Source: Nematostella vectensis | Lineage: Eukaryota > Cnidaria > Anthozoa > Actiniaria > Edwardsiidae | DNA: 64,000 nucleotides | Direction: 5' to 3' | NCBI RefSeq assembly: GCF_932526225.1 | Contig: NC_064048.1 | Coordinates: forward strand, 10,100,188-10,164,187 | Notes under the pieces: model-generated | The model's input: the letters and a program-made list of their open reading frames with translations, nothing else | What the model was told of the DNA's origin: nothing | The model's database searches: none | Shown: positions 24,901-36,526 of the stretch, in pieces | Layout of the letters: each line of letters starts with the position of its first letter | How positions within the stretch are numbered: the stretch's first letter is position 1 | Translations under genes and position numbers: made by a program

Positions 24901-26169
24901 CACAGGACTTTGGACACCTCCCAACACAGTGTTTGAACAGCACGAGCATAGCTGGGCTAGCATTGTTTAGCTTTTTGCACAGGACTTTGGACACCTCCCA
25001 ACACAGTGTTTGAACAGCACGAGCATAGCTGGGCTAGCATTGTTTAGCTTTTTGCCAGGACTTTGGACACCTCCCAACACAGTGTTTGAACAGCATGAGC
25101 ATAGCTGGGCTAGCATTGTTTAGCTTTTTGCACAGGACTTTGGAAGACAATGGACAGCAGAACCAGAAGAGGTCCCCACCCCCCTAGGTGTTCAAAGGAC
25201 AATTTATCAGCCCCCCTCCCCAATAATTTGCTCAAAAGAGACAACAATATTCAACAAATAGATAGGTGTTTAAAGGAAAATTTTATCACCCTCCTCCCCA
25301 ATAATTTGCTCAAAGGATCAGCGACAACCAAAAGCGTAGGTGTGTAAAGGACAATAGTGTCCCTCCCCCCTCTCTAATATTTTTCTTCTTGACATCAACC
25401 CCCCTCCCCTCCCTCCTCTTCTTTGCTTTCACTGTCTATGAAAACATACCTTTCCAGAACATTCTAAATGAATCCCAGGCACACTGAGTGAAGTGACGAA
25501 CATTGTGACACAACGCAAAAGGAAGACAGTCCCGGCCAGAGCCATCATGCGTCTAATTAAAATCATTCTATGCTTGTGTAAAAATAAGACGGCTACCCAC
25601 ATGGACCACAGGACGATACCGGTAAACTCACACATGGTAAAGGCCCAAGGAATGAGAGGGACGCTATCCAGGATAATATCGGGCAGTGGAGGGTATTTCT
25701 TCATGTCCGGAACCCTATCGTGGACCACAGTCATCACAAAAGACGTGAGGCAGAAAACAAGGAAAGCGTACAGAACACTGAGGAACGTTCGCCATGTCTC
25801 TGAAACATCAGCGAGGCTTAGGGAATTCGATCCTTCTTCATCGTCATTTGAATCGCTTGAAGAAATATAAGCACTGTCCTTGAAATCCAGGCTCTTTTTT
25901 CTTGAATACGTGTCTAAATTTAGGGCCGATTTGCTATGTTCCTGTTGTAATTTATTAATGGCAAGCCATAGCCGTTTCCTATCACCGAGAACTCGAATTC
26001 CAAGTGAATCTTTGAGGTCATTTTCAGTCAAAATGAGGAGAACTTGCCCGTCGATTCTATTGTCGTTGACAAACTCTTTGTAATAATCGCCATAGCCTAT
26101 ATTTTCCAGCCATAATCCCACTTCTTCTGAACTCCATTGAGACACAGGAAGCTTCTCTTCGTCCACCAT
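15965..26169 (-). CDS. SAMD8: Sphingomyelin synthase-related protein (SAMD8/SMSr)
   Basis: Three coding exons: 26169-25450, 18325-18175 and 16281-15965, with phases that join exactly to 395 codons plus stop (human SAMD8 is about 415). The N-terminal SAM domain (about residues 10-75) is followed by an acidic Ser-rich linker and six predicted membrane segments. The catalytic motifs of the family are intact: [10 protein letters not shown] in exon 2 and AHEHYSIDV in exon 3, giving the His/His/Asp triad. The family makes ceramide phosphoethanolamine in the ER and senses ceramide. The start chosen is the ATG at 26169 (CAAGATGG context); an in-frame ATG at 26232 abuts a CRE palindrome and is probably promoter. 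Intron 1 (7.1 kb) holds the 77-bp satellite; intron 2 holds a foldback and a piggyBac-like element. Confidence 0.95.
16601..16756. mobile_element. Foldback element in SAMD8 intron 2
   Basis: Two ~75-bp arms (16601-16675 and 16684-16756) are near-perfect inverted copies around a loop of about 8 nt. Arms include ggtgcaatcttgtatttt and aagccgtgtggttcctgg. The intact hairpin suggests recent origin. Confidence 0.85.
17111..18081. mobile_element. Non-autonomous piggyBac-like element
   Basis: Flanked by TTAA on both sides (17111-17114 and 18078-18081). Inner ends are inverted and similar: CCCATTGCCTCC on the left and CACATTGACCCC read inward from the right. No transposase was recognised; a minus-strand open frame at 17585-17944 (119 codons) is unassigned. 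TTAA duplications and CC-starting ends fit piggyBac. Confidence 0.42.
18706..25144. repeat. 77-bp satellite array with higher-order repeats
   Basis: About 83 copies of a 76/77-bp unit (cacctcccaacacagtgttt, then aacag, gcatagctgggctagcatt, tagctttttgc). Length differs by one base (gcacagg or gccagg). Diagnostic variants recur at fixed distances: tttagcattt at 21591 and 22512, ggagacc at 21381 and 22302, both 921 bp apart (12 units); attatttagc at 19521/20823 and 19749/21051, both 1302 bp apart (17 units). These are multi-unit duplications inside the array. It fills most of SAMD8 intron 1 and ends 381 bp from exon 2. Confidence 0.95.
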
Positions 26170-26223
26170 CTTGGAGAAAAAACAATGTGAAATGCGCATT
26201 TGGCAGGACTTTGTACTAGCTTG

Positions 26224-26231
26224 TGACGTCA
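26224..26231. promoter_or_regulatory. CRE palindrome at SAMD8 promoter
   Basis: TGACGTCA, 55 bp upstream of the chosen SAMD8 ATG. This full CREB/ATF site supports placing the core promoter here. Confidence 0.5.
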
Positions 26232-26239
26232 CTACCGGT

Positions 26240-29200
26240 TAGATAACCGCTGTCCAACAAATTTGTAGGTCCTCGAAAATGGCTGGCCACAGGTAGCCCA
26301 AATCCAAAAAGTAGAAAGAAAGACTCGACAGTGGCTCAAACTCACTTTGATGGATATCATAAGCATTCTTTTATAGCAGCCCTTCAATGGTTTGGTGTAC
26401 TTACAAGCTGAGGCATTGTAAAAATGGTTTTCTGCTGTTTCTTACAGTGATACATAAAGAAATGAAAGATATTCACGTTGGACAAAAGGCCGGCAACATG
26501 AAATGTCATATACACGTGCGTGACTAAGAAAAGCAGAACTAAAATGCTAAAGGCGGTAATAAATTAAATCTAGGTCACAGCGTGCTGTGCATGATGACGA
26601 AATTTCCACACTACCATAGCAACACGCTTATTCCCAAGAGACGCAAGCGTGAAAAAGACCCCGATATTTTTCAATCTACATCTTAGCGAGCTGTGCGTGG
26701 CGTAACCGACTAAGACAGGCCTGGGATCCTGGTTATTGCCTCCCCATTAATGCGCGGGTACCTCAGGTTCCTTTGTGTTGTACAGTTCGCTAGATAGCGG
26801 TGCTGGGGCCGAAATCTCCAGCCTAGCCGTAAAGCTTTAGCTGCCATACGGCGTTTCAGCGTATGTCTGGAAGTATGGTCTATTTTTTTGTCTCGTTTCA
26901 TTTGATCTGAGGGGTTCGATCCTCGGGCAATTGGCTCTACCTTTTTTTTTCTATAACTTATCAGTACTTTTTATGCCTTTATCGTTTTTTTTTTTTTTTT
27001 TCATTTCTGTTCTCGGTTATATCCCAAGCACTAGAGGGTATTTCTCAAGCAATCGATTTATACATGTAACACTTGTAACAATATTTAGATAGATGTAAAA
27101 ACCGCTCGTTCAGCGTAAGCACCTTTAACAACGTATGGGTAAGAATAGGATCTTATTGGAAAGATCACCCAATTGTCAAAATTCTGATTTATGGTTGATA
27201 ACAAGAGAGAATACGTTTCATAAATGTTTAATACATTGTATACTGTATTTTCAGGGGCGTACCAGGTTTTGGGCAGTGTTTTTATCAGTTGAAGGGAAAT
27301 AGCCAGTAGAGTATGGCTGTGGCCACAATATTTTCTAAATATTTTTGTATCGTGCTTCACCCAATATTCGAGGCCAAAGCCCTGACTGTAGTTAATTACA
27401 GCACGGGCTTATGTTCAGCATTGATTGCTATTTTTATAGAGACGGGTATTGTGACGGTGTATATGAAAAAGTAAGAACCATGGACAAACATCATTTCCTT
27501 CAATTGAGAATAGGTGTCAAATCATGAAGGCTTAGTTTTCGAAGTAAAAGTTTCTTAGTAAAAGTTTTCTGAGTAAAAGTTTCTTAGAATAAACGTTGAT
27601 TCTGCGATTTTGCTGTTTATAAAGTCGATTTTTTTTATCTCCGGTGGCAGCGAATGCAAGCGATCGTATCCAAATGCACATGTTGAGTTGATTAGTCATT
27701 TTTTAGTGCGCTCTGTTAGTGCCAGAACCTTCACAGATCAATTCAAAGGCTCGAGAAGGGCTGTAATTTGTATAATGGACAAAGACACCTTTGCATGATT
27801 TTACCTCCTGACACGACTCAATAAGTCAAAAACACTCTTTCATTTAATCTAATATTTCAAGAGCGTTTTCCTTTAAAAAGGAAAATATTAATTAATGTAC
27901 CCCGCTTCTTCATTAAATGCTAATGAGCATTAATAATTTAAGTAACTGCGTCTAATGAAGGAAAACATATCAGGAAAGTTTTCTAATTGGCAAACAAAGA
28001 CATCCTAAATAGGAATAGATGAGAAGGTCTACAGACTATGTGGAATAAGCCTTTTCGTATTCTAAAGAGTTTACTGTTAAAAAAAATAATCTTAAATATT
28101 TTCTATTATGTAATATTCCTTTGTGATTTTAATTGAATAATGTGAGTTCGAGTCATTAACTTTGTACAAATGCGTTAAAGTTTGTCAAAAACTGTGAAAG
28201 GTACTTCGAAAGTCAACAGGAGCTTTTTTCAACCATCACTTTTAGCAAAATGTTCTCGGTTCAGTAGAATCCTAATTCAATTATTACTGGGAAACTCTCG
28301 TCGGCCTCTATTTTGTTACACTAGCAAAACCAAGTGTAAAAGAACCATTTTCATATTTCCATCAAACTTTTTTGGGAAGTTTTTTCAATATTTCGGTTGA
28401 ATTTGATGAATGAAGTAAAGAAGTTTGTTTTCGATTTGAGTAGAGTATTGATTGAAAATAGTAACAGAGGTGTGGCTAACTAGGGGTTTTTGTATTGAGT
28501 TACACACATACTCATTCACCATTCATCCTTTCGATGAAAAAGGGGAAAAGAAGAAAAATGAAAAAGGCCATTTTTGCAGGGTTTTTACCGCTTATTTTCC
28601 TTCGCTTTTTTCACTCTAGCCTATTTTCTATGCTCTGTCTAAATTCTTTTGATGGGTATGTTGTTGGGCGTATATATCCGACGGAAGTAGAGACTAACAA
28701 GCTTGATAAAATACCCATTCCCTTTAACCCACTTTAAAGGTAACACAAAAAAAACACGGCCAACTCTGCTGTGACTTTCTCTCAAACATTTCATCTCTGT
28801 GGAGTCCTATAGCATCGAGTACATTTTTTACGGTAGCTATTCCTGGGGGAACACCATATGAACGTTACCATAATAGAAGAAAAAGGGAGAAAAGAAAAAA
28901 GAATAAATCATGGGGAAACATTTAGCACTCTCTTTTATTGCTTTTATGCCATTTCTGGTTATTTTTGTGCCATTACTGGTTATTATCTGGTTATTCTAGT
29001 TTTTTGTCAGAGAACTTGAAATGGGAATAAGTTCGGGCGTTAATATCCGTCGGAAGTGGGATCTAACAAGTTAGCCCACACTGTAACAAAACAAGCCAAT
29101 AAAACCACTAACGGCTTGCCTACTTTGTGTTTTAATGAGCGATTGATTAGATGCTTTCCGTTACAAGTTTTCAGAGAATATAAAGGTACAGTGCACCGTG

Positions 29201-30400
29201 TTTTTTTACAAATCACACGTCGTATACAGAGAGACGTTGATTGAAATCGTACTTTTTGTTTATCAGGGAATAACGGTAAGTAAGATGAAGTTTAAGACAT
29301 TTATGTACAAAATATACACTGAGAGGCAAATTTTTCGTTAAATTAAATAATAATATAATAATAATATGGTTTTTAGGGAATCAGTTGCTAAACACATCAT
29401 CATGCTGCTGAAAACACCGAAAACAAAATTTATTTAAAGAAGGACCTGCGCTAGAATTTCTTTTTTGGTCAAACAGGCGCGAACCTGGTCCAAGTCGTCT
29501 TTCATGCTAGACCACGTCCAAAAGTGCAGAGCTCCGAAAATTTAAGAAAACCCTAGCCGTAGATTAACTTTGATAATTTCGAAGATGAAAAGAATGTTTT
29601 GTACACACATGGCAATAATGACAAACTGCTTGGAATCAAATTCTATAACAACAGCAAAATATAACATCCATATTTATATCAAGTAGTGCGCGCTCGTTTG
29701 AAATGATGACGTTTTTGTATGCTCGCGCGTAAAAAAGAAACATTAATTTCTTTTTTGCTTCCAAACCTTTTAAACCTTTTAATTGATATATGTCCAGTTC
29801 TAAAAAAATATATATTAATTTGAACTTGATTCTATCTTCCTATAAAGCAGGTCCTTGTTTTCCCATACGAAATAAATTGCAGCGCATTAAAATATAAAAT
29901 ATACATTAAAAGTTTTCGAGTTGGGATTGTTTGTAACGCTTTTGATATCAACCCAGGGTTTCCATGGCAAACTATGTGATTCTTTGTTTAGCGCATCACA
30001 GACAAAGATCACCAAACGTAAACACAGTAAAAGATCTACCCTCATCTTAAATAAAGATACACTTGAGAATCCATGTATCGTAATCCGTGTTGGTTCATTG
30101 GTAACATGATAATGGCTCAATCCTGGTCTTGTGTCTTGTCCTCTTTCTTGTGTTCAAAGTGCATGTGCCGCTATGTAGATGTGTTAGCAAAGTGCTTTAA
30201 GATAACCAATTTGATGCGCGCTACCTTGACAAATTTTTTTTTTTCAAGAAAGTTAGCCTATCCGAAGAATCCGTCGTATTATAATTTTCATACCTCTCTG
30301 GTTGGCTTGTGAAGATGTCAATTAGATATAGCACATTGCACATATCCTTATTGGCATACTTCACAAAGATGTCAAGATGGCCGCAGTAGCACGTGTTGGA
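26240..30400. other. AT-rich intergenic region, no gene recognised
   Basis: Contains homopolymer T runs near 26940 and 26985, a short tandem of agtaaaagtttct at 27541-27595, and two related stretches (28660-28725 and 29030-29075) sharing tccg(a/t)cggaagt. An ACCATAGCAAC half X-box lies near 26620. A tRNA B-box-like GGTTCGATCC followed by T runs lies near 26911. The short open frames look like chance. The 5' UTR exon of the gene at 30507 should lie somewhere here. Confidence 0.5.
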
Positions 30401-30506
30401 ATGTAAAAGAGGATAGTGTTTCATTGTTTTCTAATTTTTTACTATGTTTCATTATTATTATTTTTTATTTTTATCTTCTACCTACAGTTTCACTTCATAC
30501 GTTGCA

Positions 30507-31070
30507 ATGCGAACAAGCTTCCTGTTCTTCGCTTTGCTTCTCTACACGGTCACCCTGTGTACTGCCATCTCTCGGATTGGCAGGTCTCTGCAACGCAGGC
30601 CCAGGCAATTCCCGGCCAAATCGCACGGAGTCGAGGCTGCATTCGCGCGTGCTGTATATGACAAGGGCACGAGAATAGCTGACGACTCGGTGAGAGAGAT
30701 TACTGATTATTTCACCAAACGTATGGTATCACGTGACTGGCAATTTCCATATAAGGATCACGACGAACACGGGTTCCCCTTGGAAAGTGACAAACTACCT
30801 CTAGAATACATTTCAACCACAGGAAAATCTGGCCAAAATAGAGCCAAGAATACCCTCATTTACATAAAACCCCACAGTCTTCCAATAGAAAAAAGAGTCG
30901 AGAATTTAGAAAATGACGTCAGCCAAGAGGATGATGTGGACGACGATGGTTTTGAAATGGATGATGCAATAGTGGAAGATGATAAAGACGAGGAGTACTG
31001 GAGACCACATCGTCTGCGCATGCGCTTCAAGAGAGACAGGTCCCAGCATATACGATATGGAAAAAGATAA
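30507..31070 (+). CDS. Putative neuropeptide precursor ending in RYGKR
   Basis: 187 codons. Start at 30507 is followed by a clear signal peptide (MRTSFLFFALLLYTVTLCTA). A splice acceptor (ctacctacag) ends at 30487, leaving 19 nt of 5' UTR in this exon, so an upstream non-coding exon is expected. The middle has dibasic sites and a long Asp/Glu-rich stretch (DDVDDDGFEMDD). The C-terminus is FKRDRSQHIRYGKR followed by the stop. After cleavage at KR, trimming of the last KR and amidation at Gly, it would yield a peptide ending QHIRY-amide. Cnidarian precursors often carry one or many such peptides; here there is one. The alternative is a secreted acidic protein with a chance GKR end. Exact family not recognised. 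Confidence 0.7.
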   Translation: MRTSFLFFALLLYTVTLCTAISRIGRSLQRRPRQFPAKSHGVEAAFARAVYDKGTRIADDSVREITDYFTKRMVSRDWQFPYKDHDEHGFPLESDKLPLEYISTTGKSGQNRAKNTLIYIKPHSLPIEKRVENLENDVSQEDDVDDDGFEMDDAIVEDDKDEEYWRPHRLRMRFKRDRSQHIRYGKR

Positions 31071-31333
31071 CAGAACATTCAAGGGGCTTGCGTAATGAAG
31101 AGGGCACCGCTATCAACACTAAGGAATAGACTCAGTAAACTATGCATATATGTGTTCAAACAGTTTCTGCTGTGGTTTCACATATCTTTATGTCTATTTT
31201 TGTTAATCTCTATTTAAGTATTTGAAAAATGATTATTTGGTTTTACTGATCTGTGATAAAGGGAATTATTTTGCCAAGATTATGTCTATTTTCTGGGAAA
31301 ACTTGACCTGCATGTTCGATTTAACGCTCAGTA

Positions 31334-31339
31334 AATAAA
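31334..31339 (+). terminator. Poly(A) signal
   Basis: AATAAA 264 bp after the stop of the RY-type precursor, just before the 16-bp array begins. Confidence 0.4.
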
Positions 31340-31394
31340 TACTTATTTGTTATCAGGTCGTCAGGGGGAATCTGATTACCAGCATTTGACTCCC

Positions 31395-33335
31395 CTACCC
31401 GAGCCATTGATAATTCGCACCCTTGGTAACACAAACCCTCGGTAACTAAAACACTCGATAACTCGACCCCTCGATAACTCGAACCCTTGATAACTCGAAC
31501 CCTTGATAACACAAACCCTCGTTAACTAAAACCCTCGATAACTCGAACCCTTGATAACTTAAACCCTCGATAATTCGAACCCTTGATAACTCAAACCCCC
31601 AATTACTCAAGCCCTTGATTATTCGAACCCTTGATAACTCGAACCCTTGATAACTAAAACCCTCGGTAACTAAAACCCTCGATAACTCGAACCCTCGATA
31701 ACTCGAACCCTTGATAACTCGAACCCTTGATAACACAAACCCTCGTTAACTAAAACCCTCGATAACTCGAACCCTCGATAACTCGAACCCTTGATAACTT
31801 AAACCCTCGATAACTCGAACCCTTGATAACTCAAACCCCCGGTTACTCAAGCCCTTGATTATTCGAACCCTTGATAACTCGAACCCTTGATAACTTAAAC
31901 CCTTGGTAACTAAAACCCTCGATAACTCGAACCCTCGATAACTCGAACCCTTGATAACTCGAACCCTTGATAACTCAAACCACCGGTTACTCAAGCCCTT
32001 GATTACTCGAACCCTCGATAACTCGAACCCTTGATAACACAAACCCTCGTTAACTAAAACCCTCGATAACTCGAACCCTCGATAACTCGAACCCTTGATA
32101 ACACAAACCCTCGTTAACTAAAACCCTCGATAACTCGAACCCTCGATAACTCGAACCCTTGATAACACAAACCCTCGTTAACTAAAACCCTCGATAACTC
32201 GAACCCTCGATAACACGAACCCTTGATAACTCAAACCCCCGGTTACTCAAGCCCTTGATTACTCGAACCTTTCATAACTCGAACCCTCGATAACTCGAAC
32301 CCTTAATAATTCAAACCCTCAATAACTCGAACCCTTGATAACTCGAGCCCTTGATAACTCAAACCCTCGGTTACACAAACACTTGATAACTCAAACCCTT
32401 GATAATTCGAACCCTTGATAACTCGAACCATTGATAACTCGAACCCTTGATAACTCGAACCCTTTATAACTCAAACCCTTGATAACTCAAACCCTCAATA
32501 ACTCGAACCCTTGATAACTCGATCCCTTGATAACTCAAACCCTTGATTATTCGAACCCTTGATAACTCGAACCCTTGATAACTCGAACCCTTTATAACTC
32601 AAACCCTTGATAACTCAAACCCTTGATTATTCGAACCCTTGATAACTCGAGCCCTTGATAACTCAAACCCTCGGTTACACAAACCCTTGATAACTCGAAC
32701 CCTTGATGAATCGAACACTTGATAATTCAAACCCTTGAAAATCGAACATTCCACTAACTCAAAGACTCCCCTAACTCGAACCCCTACTAACTCGAGCCCC
32801 TTATTAACCTGAACTCTCACTATAACTAGAACACTGGATAACTCGTACTTCCCCTAACTCGAACCTCCCATGTACTCGAACACTCGATAACTTGAACTCC
32901 CCACTAACTCAAACTCCCCCATAACTTGAACTCCCCCTACCTCGACCCCCCCACCTCGGACCTCCCCCTAACTTGAACCCCCCTAATTCGAACACTTAGT
33001 AACTCGAACCTCACACTCACTCGAACCTTCCAATAACTCGAACACCTCACACTAACTAAATCCTCCTCCTAACTCTAACCTCCCACTAACTTAAACTTCC
33101 CACTCACTCGAAAACTCCTTACCTCGAACCTCCCCCTAACTCGAACACTCATTAACTCGAATCTCACAGTACACTAACTCGAACCTCTCACTAAATCGAA
33201 AACCTAAAAATAACTTGAACTGGCACCTTCCACTAACTCGAACTCTCGATATCCCCATCTCCCGTTTAATGCGAACAATCAAAAACTCGAGATTCCCTCT
33301 GGCCCGAACCTCCCACTTAGCTGACACTCAGTAAC
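31395..33335. repeat. 16-bp minisatellite
   Basis: About 120 copies of a 16-bp unit (gataactcgaaccctt and variants). It is regular up to about 32700, then increasingly degenerate with only actcgaac recognisable. Three units make 48 bp, so it produces open frames with a 16-residue period on the minus strand; these are not genes. Confidence 0.93.
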
Positions 33336-34825
33336 TCCAACCTCCATAAAGTGACCACTTGGCTTGGTCCCTAGGGTGACTGCTTATGTTTCTAAATATC
33401 TTTACCAAAGGACCAACCTCCATAAAGTGACCACTTGGCTTGGTCCCTAGGGTGACCACTCATGTATCTAAATATCTTCATCAAAGGACCAACCTCCATA
33501 AATTGACCACATGGCTTGGTCCCTAGGGTGACTGCTTATGTTTCTAAATATCTTTACCAAAGGACCAACCTCCATAAAGTGACCACTTGGCTTGGTCCCT
33601 AGGGTGACCACTCATGTATCTAAATATCTTCATCAAAGGACCAACCTCCATAAATTGACCACATGGCTTGGTCCCAAAGGTGACAACTTATGTATCTAAA
33701 TATCTTTATCAAAGAACCAACCTCCATAAAGTGACCACTTGGCTTGGTCCCTAGGGTGACTGCTTATGTTTCTAAATATCTTTACCAAAGGACCAACCTC
33801 CATAAAGTGACCACTTGGCTTGGTCCCTAGGGTGACCACTCATGTATCTAAATATCTTCATCAAAGGACCAACCTCCATAAATTGACCACATGGCTTGGT
33901 CCCAAAGGTGACAACTTATGTATCTAAATATCTTTATCAAAGAACCAACCTCCATAAAGTGACCACATGGCTTGGTCCCTAGGGTGACCACTCATGTATC
34001 TAAATATCTTCATCAAAGGACCAACCTCCATAAAGTGACCACATGGCTTGGTCCCAAAGGTGACCACTTATGTATCTAAATATCTTTATCAAAGAACCAA
34101 CCTCCATAAAGTGACCACATGGCTTGGTCCCTAGGGTGACCACTTATGTATCTAAATATCTTTACCAAAGGACCAACCTCCATAAAGTGACCACATGGCT
34201 TAGTCCCTAGGGTGACCACTCATGTATCTAAATATCTTTATCAAAGGACCAACCTCCATAAAGTTACCACTTGGCTTGGTCCCTAGGGTGACCACTTATG
34301 TAACTAAATATCTTTATCAAAGGACCAACCCCCATAAAGTGACCACATGGCTTGGTCCCTAGGGTGACCACTTATGTATCTAAATATCTTTATCAAAGAA
34401 CCAACCTCCATAAAGTGACCACATGGCTTAGTCCCTAGGGTGACCACTCATGTATCTAAATATTTTAATCAAAGGACCAACCTCCATAAAGTGACCACAT
34501 GGCTTAGTCCCTAGGGTAACCACTCATGTATCTAAATATCTTCATCAAAGGACCAACCTCCATAAAGTGACCACATGGCTTGGGACCTAGGGTGACCACT
34601 CATGTATCTAAATATCTTCGTCAAAGGACCAACCTCCATAAAGTGACCACATGGTTTGGTCCCTAGGGTGACCTCTTATGTATCTAAATATCTTTATCAA
34701 AGGACCAACCCCCATAAAGTGACCACTTGGCTTGGTCCCTAGGGTGACCACTTATGTATCTAAATATCATTATCAAAGGACCAACCTCCATAAAGTGACC
34801 ACTTGGCTTGGTCCCTAGGGTACAT
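33336..34825. repeat. 76-bp minisatellite
   Basis: About 19 to 20 copies of a 76-bp unit (accaacctccataaagtgac, cttggtccctagggtgac, atgtatctaaatatct). The left part alternates variants (tgcttatgttt, cactcatgta, caacttatgta) in a repeating order, indicating higher-order duplication. It directly abuts the 16-bp array. Confidence 0.94.
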
Positions 34826-34829
34826 ATAT

Positions 34830-36450
34830 TTTTAGAATAATCCAGCTTTCTGTTATACTAACAATACGCCAATGATATTCAAAGTAATAAAATCATACGA
34901 AGCGTTTACGAAGCCCCCGATATGTTTGACAGTGAATTTGCCGGCTTAAAAAATTACTGGCCAAACCTTCTTGTTATTTTTATATTTTTTTCAAAAACAC
35001 GTTTTCTTTATCATTCTGACATCTCGCGCCATTTTCCAGGATGCAGCGCTATTATCAGACCGGCAGGAAAGGGGGTATTGGGTACCAGGAATTGGATTTT
35101 AGTTTCCCAATAACAAAAGCAGTAATTTAGGCTAGGACGGTAGGTAAATTAGGCTAAGACGTTAAGTCAAGGTAAGAAAAAAAAAACATTCAGAACACTT
35201 CCCCATCGTCCTCATCTTGGGGTGCACAAATCCTGGGCCTTCCCTTGAGAATCCCTGATTCAACCATAAGGACGTCTTTGACATGTAGTGGGCCTGAAAT
35301 AAGTGTATGACAATGCGTGTTTTTTTTGTGTTTTGATGAAACAGCTAAGAGTAAGTAAGTAAGTAAGTATGGAAAACTTAACAGTCTTTGGTTTTAAGTT
35401 ACAATTTTCTGGGAGTATGCCTTTTTCGGTTGTGTCGATAAAACGGAATCGTAAGTGAAAATCGACTAAGGAAGTACTCGCCAATTCCCGAGAATATTCC
35501 GAGAACATACCCGCTAATTTCCGACAAGACAGGGAAGTTGCGCCATTCTGATGGGTTATCTTACATTGATGTCGCTCTATCTTTTAACGGAAATAGTCTG
35601 CACATCAGTAATAATTCTTCACGTGTTGATAAATTATAACATATGCCTTTTTTGTCGTTCCCCTTGTTGGGTTGTGACTTGTTTTTAGCGGTCACGACGG
35701 GCGTTACACCACAGGCTTCCCACACCCGTGTCAGTGAAGGATTTCTTGAGACATACAAATTCTTTAAAGTCAACATCTATGAGTTATATCTTCATTCTCT
35801 ATTTTATAAGATAAACTTAATTGGGATGTAAATGTATCCGTCTGTGGTGGTTTCTCTTCCTAAGAAGCGCAATTTTACGAGTTTAGAGCGATATTAGTTT
35901 GTATCTTATTTTGTGTCGATACCAAGTATGTTAATAGACAAGGCTGGAAACTTAATTCTGACTATACCTCAGCTTCAGCGAAGTTTTCTGCCAGATTTCA
36001 AGTAGTACGAAGACACTTGCACCGGCACGATAGGAGAGGGATGGAGATATTCCCGAATTTATTTTTAAGCAATCTCCTAAAAAAAACTGCGAGCATCAAT
36101 TTAAGCTTTCCAACGATGATCGGGACATAGCAGCTGAACAAATACCATCCACGGAATAAATTTGCAAGACAGCGTAGCACCAAACCACCCTAGAGACCTC
36201 TTTGGTCCTCTCCATCCCTCTTGGTACACTAAAATAGTTCCTTTGTAGGATAAAAGAATTAGGCAGAGGATGACATTCCAGACGGTACAACTTGAACTGT
36301 TATAAACAACTGCTGATAAATTGAAGGAAGTCCTGTTTATGTAAGCAAACTTTATCTCGCCACGCCTCCAAACGGGTTTATCTACTTCCCTCTACTTAGG
36401 ATCAGTATTTTCGTACGCGATTTCTACGCATGCGCAAAGATTTAGCTATC
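34830..36450. other. Intergenic region, nothing recognised
   Basis: Contains a short (GTAA)n tract near 35349-35368 and no convincing exon. Overlapping short open frames on both strands near 35560-35830 look like chance. Confidence 0.5.
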
Positions 36451-36453
36451 CCC

Positions 36454-36460
36454 TATAAAA
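36454..36460 (+). promoter_or_regulatory. TATA box of the RFamide-type precursor
   Basis: TATAAAA, 73 bp upstream of the ATG at 36527. It predicts transcription start near 36485 and a short leader. Confidence 0.6.
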
Positions 36461-36526
36461 TACGAACACTTTCTTTAGCAAACTAACCAGCATAAAGCAC
36501 GCGGTGAGAAATAACGCAGATACAAC

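Noticed and set aside
26170-26232. Longer SAMD8 N-terminus from ATG at 26232
   Set aside because: It overlaps a CRE palindrome and lacks family similarity; the ATG at 26169 has a good context and is followed by the SAM domain.
26700-26960. tRNA or tRNA-derived SINE
   Set aside because: A B-box-like GGTTCGATCC and T runs are present, but no A box or cloverleaf could be found.
35561-35831. Overlapping open frames on both strands
   Set aside because: Short, no domain, no splice context; likely chance.
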